Shown here: piece by piece, positions 17,358 through 25,383 of the stretch
Layout of the letters: every line of letters starts with the position of its first letter
Numbering within the stretch: the first letter of the stretch is position 1
Assembly (NCBI RefSeq): GCF_000710915.1
Contig: NZ_BAUA01000174.1
Span: 94,318 to 158,317, forward strand
Origin: Nocardia brasiliensis IFM 10847
Lineage (GTDB): Bacteria > Actinomycetota > Actinomycetes > Mycobacteriales > Mycobacteriaceae
Direction of reading: 5' to 3'
DNA: 64,000 nucleotides
Made by a program: the position numbers and the translations under genes
Notes under the pieces: model-generated
What the model was told of the DNA's origin: nothing
The model's input: only the letters and a program-made list of their open reading frames with translations
Database searches by the model: none

Positions 17358-18170
17358 GTGGCATATTTCGCGAACCGGGTGGTGGCGATCACGGGGGCCG
17401 GCGCGGGTATCGGCCGCGAATTGGCCCTGGCGCTGGCCGGCGACGGCGCGTTGCTCGCACTGTCGGACAAGTCGGCGCAGGCCGTCGCCGAGACCGGAAG
17501 GCTCTGCGCCGCGCTGCATTCCGAACCGCTGGTGACCACCCTGGACGTCACGGACCGGTCGGCGGTGCTCGCGCACGCGGCGGCAACGGTCGCGCACTTC
17601 GGCCGGGTCGAGGCACTGTTCAACAACGCCGGGATCCTGCACGTCGGCGGCGTCGCCGAATCGCCGTTCCGGGACTTCGAACAGGTGATGGACGTGGATT
17701 TCTGGGGAGTCGTCAACGGCACCAAGGCTTTTCTGCCCTACCTGCAGGCTGCCGAGCGGGCGCACGTGGTGAACATGTCCTCGGCTTTCGGGCTGGTCGG
17801 GGTGGCGCAGCACGGGCCGTACAACGCGGCGAAGTTCGCCGTGCGCGGGTTCACCGACTCGCTGCGGCAGGATATGCGCGCGGCGGGCGGTGTGGTGCGG
17901 GTCACCGGGGTGTATCCCGGCGGCGTGCTCACCTCGATCGCCCGGTCGGCGCGGGTCGCACCGGGGATCGACGCGGCCGCGGTGGCCCGGCGCTTCGAGG
18001 AGCGGGTCGCGCGGACCGGCCCGGCGGCGGCCGCGCGGACGATCCTGCGCGGCGCCGCGCGCGGTGAGGCGAAGGTGCTGGTCGGACTGGACGCCCTTCT
18101 TGTGGATCTGGTCACACGGATCACCGGCTCGTATCACGAACGGGTATTGGACATGGTATTTCGTTCCTGA
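17358..18170 (+). CDS. Short-chain dehydrogenase/reductase (SDR) family oxidoreductase
   Basis: 271-residue classical SDR that oxidises or reduces an alcohol/ketone with NAD(P). Cofactor motif TGAGAGIG (residues 14-21), FNNAGILH, and the catalytic Ser/Tyr/Lys in NMSSAFGL and YNAAKFAVRG are present. The GTG at 17358 is chosen because GGAAGAGG lies 7 nt upstream; longer in-frame starts would add an unusual N-terminus before AYFANRVVAITGAG. Divergent from a TetR gene that probably controls it. Substrate unknown; the family includes many lipid-modifying enzymes in mycolate bacteria. Confidence 0.9.
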   Translation: MAYFANRVVAITGAGAGIGRELALALAGDGALLALSDKSAQAVAETGRLCAALHSEPLVTTLDVTDRSAVLAHAAATVAHFGRVEALFNNAGILHVGGVAESPFRDFEQVMDVDFWGVVNGTKAFLPYLQAAERAHVVNMSSAFGLVGVAQHGPYNAAKFAVRGFTDSLRQDMRAAGGVVRVTGVYPGGVLTSIARSARVAPGIDAAAVARRFEERVARTGPAAAARTILRGAARGEAKVLVGLDALLVDLVTRITGSYHERVLDMVFRS

Positions 18171-18244
18171 CCGCGCGCCCCGGCGCGGGCAGGGACGGAT
18201 AGACGAAATGGCAACTGGTCGAACATATCTCGTGACGAAGAATA

Positions 18245-18272
18245 ATCGGACGCGATTGATCGGACGCGATTG
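18245..18272. repeat. 14-bp perfect tandem duplication abutting a start codon
   Basis: atcggacgcgattg occurs twice in direct succession (18245-18258 and 18259-18272), and the next base is the A of the ATG of the following gene. Confidence 0.9.
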
Positions 18273-19268
18273 ATGGCGAAATGGCTTCTGATCGAGTGCT
18301 TCTCCGGACCGCCGGGCGCGGTGATCGCCCTCGGGGCCACGCCGAAATCCTTCGTGCCGCTGCGCCACATCCTGCGCAATCCGCTGTCGCTGGCCGATGC
18401 CGAAGCCGCACTGGCGCAGGCGGTCGCGACCTGTGCCGTGGTCGCGCGGGTATCGGCGGACGGCCGGCGTGCCGTGCGCGCCGAGCCGCTGCTGATCGCG
18501 CCGGACCGCGCGCACGCCGTACGGCTGTGGGTGGGGCCCGTGCTGGAACCACTGCCGGAGCGAGAACCTGTGGGCGCGTGGTACTTCAACCTGACCACCA
18601 ATCGATCCGTGCGCAGCAACGATCTGCTCGACCTCTACGGCGTCGCGCCCGAGGACCGCGCGGCGGAGCTGGCGATCGCGGGCGCGTTCGCGCGGCTGGT
18701 GACCAACCGGGACGAGAGCGAGGCGCTGGCGAAGCTGGTGAATTCGGAGCCGGACACCGAGCATCAAGCGGTGTGGACCATCCGGCGGGACGACAATGCC
18801 TTGCGGGCAGGACATTTCGCGTGCCGGATCAATGTCGAGACCGACGCCGCGGGCGAGCGCGCGGTGCTGTTCCGCGGCGTGACCCAGGACATCGGCGCGG
18901 CCACGGCGGTACCGTCCGCGCCTCCGCCGATGATCCTGGAGTATCAGTTGCTGGAGGCCGCCACAGCGCCGGGGGAGTATCGCGCGATCGTGAATCTGCG
19001 CTCACTGCAACTGATTCGCTGGATCGGGCCGCCGATGCCCGGCATCGCCTGGGCCGACCTGCCGGGGGAGCCCGCGCCGCAGATCCACCCGGACGATCTC
19101 GCCGCGGCGCGCGAGATGTCGCGGGAGCTGGCGCACCGGCGCGCGGAGGGCACGGTGCGGTTGCGGCGGCTGGACGGAGGTTGGCAGGCGGTGCGGGTGC
19201 GAGGCGCGCTGATGGTGCTGGATCAGCACACCACGGCCGGACTCGCCACGGTCACCGCGGCGTCGTGA
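18273..19268 (+). CDS. GAF/PAS-like sensor protein, actinobacterial (DUF5593-type)
   Basis: 331 residues, no membrane segment. The order WYFNLTTNRSVRSNDLLDLYG, FACRINVETDAAGERAVLFRGVTQDIG and IHPDDLAAAREMSREL is PAS-like (IHPDD is a typical PAS element), and the N-terminal 110 residues resemble a GAF-type module known to me as DUF5593 in Mycobacteriales. It probably binds a small molecule or partner; no enzymatic output domain is seen. No ribosome binding site precedes the ATG, where a 14-bp tandem duplication lies instead. Family name is from memory. Confidence 0.72.
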   Translation: MAKWLLIECFSGPPGAVIALGATPKSFVPLRHILRNPLSLADAEAALAQAVATCAVVARVSADGRRAVRAEPLLIAPDRAHAVRLWVGPVLEPLPEREPVGAWYFNLTTNRSVRSNDLLDLYGVAPEDRAAELAIAGAFARLVTNRDESEALAKLVNSEPDTEHQAVWTIRRDDNALRAGHFACRINVETDAAGERAVLFRGVTQDIGAATAVPSAPPPMILEYQLLEAATAPGEYRAIVNLRSLQLIRWIGPPMPGIAWADLPGEPAPQIHPDDLAAAREMSRELAHRRAEGTVRLRRLDGGWQAVRVRGALMVLDQHTTAGLATVTAAS

Positions 19269-19292
19269 CATCGCGGTGACCGTGGGCCGAGC

Positions 19293-19481
19293 TCATTGGC
19301 GGGGTAAGTCCAGTGCCGCCATCTCTTGTTCGATCGCGTTCGCGGCGAAATCGACTCCGCTGGAACGCAGTTCATGAACCCGTCGCTGTAATGCCTCGAC
19401 CCCACCCGGTTGGGCGGCGATGTCGGCCACACTGATCCGCCCCATCGGCCGGTGCATACTGGCCTGCACGTACGCAACCAC
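19293..19481 (-). CDS. Small hypothetical protein (62 aa)
   Basis: Starts at a GTG preceded by a perfect GGAGGT 6 nt upstream, which decides this start over a GTG 21 nt further out. The product VAYVQASMHRPMGRISVADIAAQPGG followed by a helical EALQRRVHELRSSGVDFAANAI is short, soluble and of no recognised family. The ribosome binding site and codon pattern support a real gene. Confidence 0.6.
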   Translation of the reverse strand: MVAYVQASMHRPMGRISVADIAAQPGGVEALQRRVHELRSSGVDFAANAIEQEMAALDLPRQ

Positions 19482-19654
19482 CGTGATACCTCCTGCCTGC
19501 ACGCTAGCTCACGTTCCCACCCGACCCAGGGTGGGTTCACCACTGCGCTACAAGCCGCACGACAACCGTGTCGGCAGGAGACCCCGGGTCACCGGGCACG
19601 CTGGCAGAATGTTATCAGCGAATCCTACTGGACGCTTGATCAGTGTGCTCTGTC

Positions 19655-20170
19655 TCACACCTCTCTCGCGGTGCGGTGATTGGCCGTGTTGTGTACGTAC
19701 ACAGCCGCATTCAGTCGAATGCCGTCCTGTTCGGCCGTGCTGAGTTCGCGGCGAACTTTACCGGGCACGCCGGCGACGAGCGACCCGGGCGGAATCTGCG
19801 CACCCTCCGGAATCAGCGCGTTGGCCGCGATCAGGCTGCCCGCGCCGATCACCGCGCCGTTGAGCACGGTGGCGCCCATGCCGACGAGTACGTCGTCGCC
19901 GATCGTGCAGCCGTGCAGAATCGCGTTGTGCCCCACCGAAACCCCGGTGCCGACGGTGAGCGGGAAGCCCGGATCGGCATGCAGCACGCAGCCGTCCTGG
20001 ATGTTGGTGCGTGCGCCGACGGTGATCTGCTCCAGGTCGCCGCGGATCACCGCTCCGTACCAAATGCTCACCTCGGCCGCGAGCCGCACCCGCCCGATGA
20101 CTGTCGCCGTCGGCGCGAGCCACGCGTCCTCGTCGATCTCCGGAACGAACTCACCGATCTGAATCCTCAT
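19655..20170 (-). CDS. Gamma carbonic anhydrase-like hexapeptide-repeat protein
   Basis: 171-residue left-handed beta-helix protein. The hexapeptide pattern runs from TVIGRVRLAAEVSIWYG to about residue 140, and three His (ADPGF preceded by CVLH; then VGHNAILHG) are placed as the metal ligands of gamma-class carbonic anhydrases (YrdA/PaaY type). Probably a trimeric metal-binding enzyme; catalysis is unproven for most such proteins. Monocistronic on the minus strand. Confidence 0.85.
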   Translation of the reverse strand: MRIQIGEFVPEIDEDAWLAPTATVIGRVRLAAEVSIWYGAVIRGDLEQITVGARTNIQDGCVLHADPGFPLTVGTGVSVGHNAILHGCTIGDDVLVGMGATVLNGAVIGAGSLIAANALIPEGAQIPPGSLVAGVPGKVRRELSTAEQDGIRLNAAVYVHNTANHRTAREV

Positions 20171-20201
20171 GCGCTGAACCTAGCGTCTCCGCCGCGCACC
20201 G

Positions 20202-20369
20202 CTAGGGCCTGGTTCGTAAGTCGCGGCGGCGCCTTCGGGGTCCAGCTCGCCGCCTGGCCGCGTTGTCGTCGTCGCCGATACAACCCCGGTGTCGGCTCCT
20301 CCTCCGCCTTGCCAGGCGACGAGCTGAACCCCGAATGCATCCACCGTGACTCATGAACTAGGGCCCTAG
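20202..20369. mobile_element. MITE-like palindromic element with CTAG flanks
   Basis: A 160-bp sequence (20206-20365) is an imperfect inverted repeat along its length. The outer ends GGCCTGGTTCGTAAGTC and, on the other strand, GGCCCTAGTTCATGAGTC match with few changes. Arms near 20233-20257 and 20312-20335 match at about 22 of 24 positions. CTAG occurs directly outside each end (20202-20205 and 20366-20369), as expected for a 4-bp YTAR target duplication of IS5-family elements. It encodes nothing itself. Confidence 0.7.
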
Positions 20370-21316
20370 TGCACCGGGGTCGCGAACAGCGCGCGGTGTG
20401 CGGCGGGGCTGGTGCCGAGGATGCGATGGAAGTGGTGCCGCAGGCTGACGGCGGAGCCGAAGCCGGTTTCGGTGGCGATCCGGTCCATGGTGTCGCCGGT
20501 GGTCTCCAGCAGCAGCCGGGCCCGGTCGGTGCGCTGGTGCAGCAGCCATTGCTGCGGGCTGCTGCCGGTGCGGTCGCGGAAACGGCGGGTGAATGTGCGC
20601 CGTGACATCAGGGCCACCCGCGCCCAGCCGTCCAGGTCGATCGGATCGCCGAGATGCGTTCGGGCCCAGACCATCGCGCGTTCGATCGGGTCGTCGTCGG
20701 CGGCATCCGGCACGGCGACCGGGATGTACTGCGCCTGCGACCCGCTGCGGTGCGGCGCCGTCACCAGCTCTCTGGCCAGTTCGGTGGCCGCGCGGCTGCC
20801 GAGATCGTTGCGCACCAGGTGCAGGCAGCAGTCGAGGGCGGCCGCGACGCCCGCGGAGGTGACCACGTCGCCGAGGTCGGACCACAGGGTGTCGGCACGG
20901 ACGCGGACCGCGGGGAAGGCGGCGGCCAGCTCGGCGGCGCCGGCCCAGTGGGTGGTGATCTCGCGGCCGTCGACCAGTCCGCTGGCCGCCACCGCCCACG
21001 AGCCGAGGCACAACCCGACGATCCTGGCCTGCGCGCCGTGCGCCTGCCACAGCGCCTCGCGCAACTGCGCCGACATCGGCAGGTGCCGCTCCCAGCTCGG
21101 GATCACCACGGTGTCCGCGCGCGCCAGGGTGTCCAGGCCGTGGCGCACGTCGATATCGAAACCCGCTGGGGTGGGCAGGGTTCCGGGTCGCTCCGCGCAC
21201 ACGTCCACCCGGTACGGCGACTTGCCGCCGATACCGACGCGGCCGAAGACGAGGCTGGCCACGGACAGATGGAACGGGCTGATGTTGTCGTAGGCGAGCA
21301 CGGCGACAGTACGCAT
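20366..21316 (-). CDS. GlxA-family transcriptional regulator (DJ-1/PfpI + AraC HTH)
   Basis: 316 residues. The N-terminal DJ-1/PfpI-like domain (residues 1-180) has the elbow GLCLGSWAVAASGL; the C-terminal AraC domain has ALMSRRTFTRRFRDRTGSSP and IATETGFGSAVSLRHHFHR as its two HTH units. Divergent, 71 nt, from a metallo-hydrolase gene it likely regulates. Its TAG stop (20366-20368) lies inside the CTAG that flanks the neighbouring palindromic element, so an insertion happened at the end of this gene. Confidence 0.92.
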   Translation of the reverse strand: MRTVAVLAYDNISPFHLSVASLVFGRVGIGGKSPYRVDVCAERPGTLPTPAGFDIDVRHGLDTLARADTVVIPSWERHLPMSAQLREALWQAHGAQARIVGLCLGSWAVAASGLVDGREITTHWAGAAELAAAFPAVRVRADTLWSDLGDVVTSAGVAAALDCCLHLVRNDLGSRAATELARELVTAPHRSGSQAQYIPVAVPDAADDDPIERAMVWARTHLGDPIDLDGWARVALMSRRTFTRRFRDRTGSSPQQWLLHQRTDRARLLLETTGDTMDRIATETGFGSAVSLRHHFHRILGTSPAAHRALFATPVH

Positions 21317-21387
21317 GGCCCGATTTTAGCGATCAGCGGCTCTCGGGCCACTGTCGGGATGATTCGCGGCCGGACAAGATCATTGTC

Positions 21388-22158
21388 ATGACCGAAACGA
21401 TCGAACGAACCACCAAGCTCGAGGCTCTGCACGTGGGCGGCCCCACCCTGCGTTTCCGCTACGCGGGCCGCACTTTCCTGACCGATCCCACCTTCGACGA
21501 GCCGGGCGTCTACCCGGGACCGGTCACGCTGTACAAGCTCGCCGGTCCCGCGGTGTCCGCGGCCGAGGTCGGGCCGGTGGATATCGTGCTGCTCTCGCAC
21601 GACCAGCACGCCGACAATCTGGACAACACAGGCCGGGAATTCCTGCAGTCGGTGCCGACCGTGCTCTCCACCCCGGACGCCGGGGAGCGCATCAACGGCG
21701 TTCGCGGACTGGCGAATTGGGAGACCGTGACGGTCGACGGCATCAAGGTGACCGGGGTGCCGGCCTTGCACGGGCCGGAAGGATGCGAATCGGTCACCGG
21801 CGTCGTGACCGGGTTCGTCCTGCAGGCCGACGGGCAGCCGACCGTGTATGTCTCCGGCGACAACGCCTCGGTCGATCGGGTGCGGCAGATCGTCGAGCGG
21901 TTCGGCCGGATCGATATCGCCATCCTGTTCGTCGGCGCGGCGAATGTCGGACTCTTCGACGATGTCGACGTCACGCTCAACGCGCGCACCGCGGTGCAGG
22001 CCGCGGAGGTGCTCGGGGACGCGACCATCGTGCCGGTGCACGGGGACGGGTGGCTGCACTTCAGCGAAACGCTCGAGCGGTTGACCAAATTGTTCGAGAA
22101 CGCGGGCCGCGCCGACCAGCTGCACATCCCGCCGCTCGGCAAAGCGGTCACTGTCTGA
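21388..22158 (+). CDS. MBL-fold metallo-hydrolase (UlaG-like)
   Basis: 256 residues of metallo-beta-lactamase fold, hydrolase of unknown substrate. The metal-site motif appears as LLSHDQHADNLD, with a later TVYVSGDNAS and VPVHGDGWLHF supplying further ligands; HDQHAD departs slightly from the canonical HxHxDH in that the last position is Asn. Divergent from the GlxA-type regulator across 71 nt, so probably induced or repressed by it. Confidence 0.87.
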   Translation: MTETIERTTKLEALHVGGPTLRFRYAGRTFLTDPTFDEPGVYPGPVTLYKLAGPAVSAAEVGPVDIVLLSHDQHADNLDNTGREFLQSVPTVLSTPDAGERINGVRGLANWETVTVDGIKVTGVPALHGPEGCESVTGVVTGFVLQADGQPTVYVSGDNASVDRVRQIVERFGRIDIAILFVGAANVGLFDDVDVTLNARTAVQAAEVLGDATIVPVHGDGWLHFSETLERLTKLFENAGRADQLHIPPLGKAVTV

Positions 22159-22286
22159 GCTTCTCGCGCCGAGTCTGCTGGTCAACCTGTGCAGAAACGC
22201 GCGGTGGCCGGGCGGACTCGTGATCATCGTGTGACACCCGCGCGTCGTTCGTGGCGGGACCGAGGTGCGGGGTCCACGATGACCGT

Positions 22287-23402
22287 ATGAGGATCGGAGT
22301 TCCACGGGAGGTCAAGGAGCAGGAGTTCCGGGTGGCGCTGACGCCGGCGGGTGCCGGAGAACTGGCCACGCAGGGGCACGAGGTGCTGATCCAAACCGGG
22401 GCGGGTGTCGGATCGGGATTCGCCGACGCCGACTACACCGCGGTCGGGGCGAGACTGGCACCCGAGGCGGATCAGGTGTGGTGGGAGGCCGACCTGATCC
22501 TGAAAGTGAAAGAGCCGATCGCCGAGGAGTATCCACGGCTACGCGCGGGGCAGGTGCTGTTCACCTACCTGCACCTCGCCGCGTCCAGGGAGTGCACCGA
22601 CGCGATCCTGCGTTCGGGGATCACCGCGATCGCCTACGAAACGGTGCGCTCCACTGACGGGTCGCTGCCGTTGCTCGCGCCGATGAGCGAGGTGGCGGGC
22701 AAGCTCGGCGGACAGGTCGGGGCCTATCACCTGATGGCGCCGCTGGGCGGTGCGGGCATGCTGCTCGGCGGGGTGCCGGGGGTCCGCCCGGCGGAGGTGG
22801 TGGTGCTCGGCGGCGGGGTCGCCGGCACCAACGCGGCGTCGGTCGCCGCGGGCATGGGCGCGCGAGTCACGGTGCTGGACACCAACTTGCACCGCCTACG
22901 CGAGCTGGACGCGCGGTTCGACGGCCGGGTGACGACCGTCGCGTCCAATGCCGCCGAGATCGAACAGGCCGTACTGGCAGCCGATCTCGTCATCGGCTCG
23001 GTGCTGGTGCCGGGCGCGCGGGCACCGAAACTCGTCACCGACGAGCTGGTCGCGCAGATGCGGCCGGGTTCGGTGCTCGTCGACATCGCCATCGACCAGG
23101 GCGGTTGCTTCCAGGGATCGCGGCCGACCACGCACGCGAATCCGACCTTCCGCGTGCACGATTCGCTGTTCTACTGTGTCGCGAACATGCCGGGTGCGGT
23201 ACCGCACACGGCCACCCTCGCGCTCACCAACGCCACGCTGCCTTACGTCCGGGCCATCGCCGGGCTCGGCTGGCAGCAAGCCTGCGCCAACTATCCGGAA
23301 CTCGCGCAGGGTCTCACCGCCGACGGAGGACGGCTCGTGTCGGTGGAAGTGGCCGCGGCACACGGATACGCGGCACGGCAGCCGATGGGTCTGGTCGGCT
23401 GA
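22287..23402 (+). CDS. ald: Alanine dehydrogenase
   Basis: Interconverts L-alanine and pyruvate plus ammonia with NAD. 371 residues, full length. Substrate-binding Arg15 (EFRVALTP), the Lys in LILKVKEP and the His in FTYLHLAAS are present; the Rossmann motif is VVLGGGVAGTNAASVA, and VDIAIDQGGCF carries the catalytic Asp. ATG at 22287 gives the canonical N-terminus MRIGVPREVK. Monocistronic; no regulator adjacent. Confidence 0.95.
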   Translation: MRIGVPREVKEQEFRVALTPAGAGELATQGHEVLIQTGAGVGSGFADADYTAVGARLAPEADQVWWEADLILKVKEPIAEEYPRLRAGQVLFTYLHLAASRECTDAILRSGITAIAYETVRSTDGSLPLLAPMSEVAGKLGGQVGAYHLMAPLGGAGMLLGGVPGVRPAEVVVLGGGVAGTNAASVAAGMGARVTVLDTNLHRLRELDARFDGRVTTVASNAAEIEQAVLAADLVIGSVLVPGARAPKLVTDELVAQMRPGSVLVDIAIDQGGCFQGSRPTTHANPTFRVHDSLFYCVANMPGAVPHTATLALTNATLPYVRAIAGLGWQQACANYPELAQGLTADGGRLVSVEVAAAHGYAARQPMGLVG

Positions 23403-23683
23403 TACGCGGTCGGCCCGAACACCTCTCGGCGTCCGGGCCGCGGTTCGTGGACCACCACGTCGCGCACGCACACCCCGACCCACGGCGGGCGGAACGCGCC
23501 GCTGTCGCTGCAGAAAACCGAGAGGATCCCGCCGGAATCGACGCATGGCCCGTGCATTCATCGCTGTCCGCCTGGACAATTCGTAGGAGGACTTCACGGG
23601 AGTGCGCCAAATGCGTTCCGGTGGCGGGATACTCGCGTCCAGCAGTTCTTTGCTATCCACGCGCCGGTAGGCACTCCCTCGTG

Positions 23684-24646
23684 TTACTCGGTGTCGGAGT
23701 CCGTCATGTTGAGGTACCAGTCCGGCTCACCCGAGGTGGGCAGGTCGTGCAGCTTGTCGGGGTTGCGCACCACATCGATGGAGACGATGCGACCGTTGTC
23801 GACGGTGAAGGCGAAGACGCCGATGTGGTTGCCGTCGAACACCACCAGGCCCGGCGCGCCGTTCACCAGCACCGCGCGGCCCCAGCCGCCCGCCGCCGAC
23901 GGCGCGTGGTACCAACCGAGCAGCATCTTCGCGATGAGCTCGGCGCCGCGCACTGCCTGCCGGATCGCGGGCACCTTGCCGCCGCCGTCCGCGGTGAGGC
24001 TGACGTTCGCGTCGAGCACGCCGAGCAAGGCGCTGAGATCGCCGGACCGCCACGCGACCGCGAACGCGGAAACGACCTTCTCCTGCTCGTCCGGCGAGGC
24101 GGGGAAACGCGGTGTGCCGTCCTCGACCCGCTTGCGAGCCCGGGACGCGAGCTGGCGCACCGCCGCCGGGGTGCGCCCCACCACCTCGGCGACCTCCGGC
24201 CCGCTCATGCCGAACACGTCCTGCAGCACGAACGCGGTGCGCTCGGCAGGCGACAGGGATTCGAGCACGACCAGCAGCGCGGTGGTCACCCGCTCGTCCT
24301 GGGTGATCCGGTCCGCCGGATCGTCCCAGCTGGTCACCTCCGGCTCGGGCAGCCACTCGCCGACGTACTGTTCACGGCGGGCGCGCGCCGAACCGAGCTG
24401 ATCCAGCGCGAGCCTGCCGACCACAGTGCTCAACCACGCGCGCAGGTTCTCGATCTGTCCCGCCGTGCCCGCCTCGAACTGGCGTTGCAACCGCAGCCAC
24501 GCCTCCTGCACGACATCGTCGGCGTCGGTGAGACTGCCCAGCGTGCTGTAGGCGAGCCTGCGCAGATATGGCCGATGCTCCTCGAACCGCCGGGCCAGCT
24601 CGGCCTGGTCGAGAGGTTCGGAAGGAGAAGACTGTGCGGAAGTCAC
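23684..24646 (-). CDS. ECF41-type RNA polymerase sigma factor (SigJ-like)
   Basis: 320 residues. Region 2 (residues 20-85, DADDVVQEAWLRLQRQF) and region 4 (ERTAFVLQDVFGMSGPEVAE, then RQLASRARKRV) form the sigma part, followed by a SnoaL-like C-terminal domain. The three ECF41 hallmarks are visible: WLPEP (98-102) in the linker, DGGGK (220-224) and NPDKL (295-299). In this class the C-terminal domain replaces an anti-sigma factor. The usual carboxymuconolactone decarboxylase/oxidoreductase partner is not adjacent. Confidence 0.92.
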   Translation of the reverse strand: MTSAQSSPSEPLDQAELARRFEEHRPYLRRLAYSTLGSLTDADDVVQEAWLRLQRQFEAGTAGQIENLRAWLSTVVGRLALDQLGSARARREQYVGEWLPEPEVTSWDDPADRITQDERVTTALLVVLESLSPAERTAFVLQDVFGMSGPEVAEVVGRTPAAVRQLASRARKRVEDGTPRFPASPDEQEKVVSAFAVAWRSGDLSALLGVLDANVSLTADGGGKVPAIRQAVRGAELIAKMLLGWYHAPSAAGGWGRAVLVNGAPGLVVFDGNHIGVFAFTVDNGRIVSIDVVRNPDKLHDLPTSGEPDWYLNMTDSDTE

Positions 24647-25383
24647 TGCTGGTTCGCCGTTCGATCGTTACGCCCGGGATAGGGCGAGTCCAAAGGTGCG
24701 TCACCGGGTTGACGACGCAGGACCTCAGAGTGTGACACGCCGGAAAAGTCCAGCTGGTGGACGTCCGTTCCGGCGAGTCCGGGATCACTGGGCGGGGTGG
24801 GGGAGATGAGTGGGGTGACTGTGCTGTGCGTCCCGTTTTGCGGTTGTCGGTCGGCTGCGGCTGCACCGGTCGGCGTCGGTGATGTCCGCGTTCACCGTGT
24901 GCGCGACCTGGATGGGTGGGTTCATCTCGACGACGAAGTGACTGTCCGGGTCGTGTGGTTCGCCTCCTGTTTCGTGTGGTGGACGGGCGGGGCATAGGTG
25001 TGCTCGTTGCGGGGTTGCGGGGTTGCGGGGTTGCGGGGTTGCGGGGTTGCGGGGTTGCGGGGTTGCGGGGTTGCGGGGTTGCGGGGTTGCGGGGTTGCGG
25101 GGTTGCGGGGTTGCGGGGTTGCGTTGGGTTGTGCGGTCATTGGGTTGGCCGCGGGCTTTTGAGTGATTGGGTGGGGGAGATGAGTGCGCTGGCTGCGTGG
25201 GGGCGATTGGTCTGGCCGGGTTCAGTTTCGGGTTGCCGGGTGTGGTCGGCGCCCCCTTCGGGTTGCTGGTAGTGCGGTGGCGTAGGTGTGCTGGTGACGG
25301 TGGCGTCGCCCGTGCCTGCTTGGTGTGATTGGGCGGGGTAGGCGATTCGCTGTGGTGGAGTGGGCGGCGGTTAGTCTCGGCGG
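24647..25383. other. Gene-free 737-nt spacer with octamer array
   Basis: No convincing gene on either strand. It contains the octanucleotide array at 25006-25123 and an 18-bp direct repeat gggtgggggagatgagtg at 24795-24812 and 25169-25186 that brackets it. Upstream sequences of the sigma gene and of cobD are presumably at its ends. Confidence 0.6.
25006..25123. repeat. Octanucleotide tandem array (gttgcggg, ~14.75 copies)
   Basis: 118 nt of the unit gttgcggg without interruption, in the spacer between the sigma factor gene and cobD. The unit length is not a multiple of three and the array is noncoding. Confidence 0.97.

Noticed and set aside
13243..24646. Genomic island or prophage between the FAS-II cluster and cobD
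   Set aside because: No integrase, phage structural gene or tRNA attachment duplication is visible; genes are ordinary metabolic and regulatory types.
25006..25123. CRISPR array
   Set aside because: Repeats are 8-bp contiguous units without spacers, and no cas genes are in the window; the same holds for 62801-62985.
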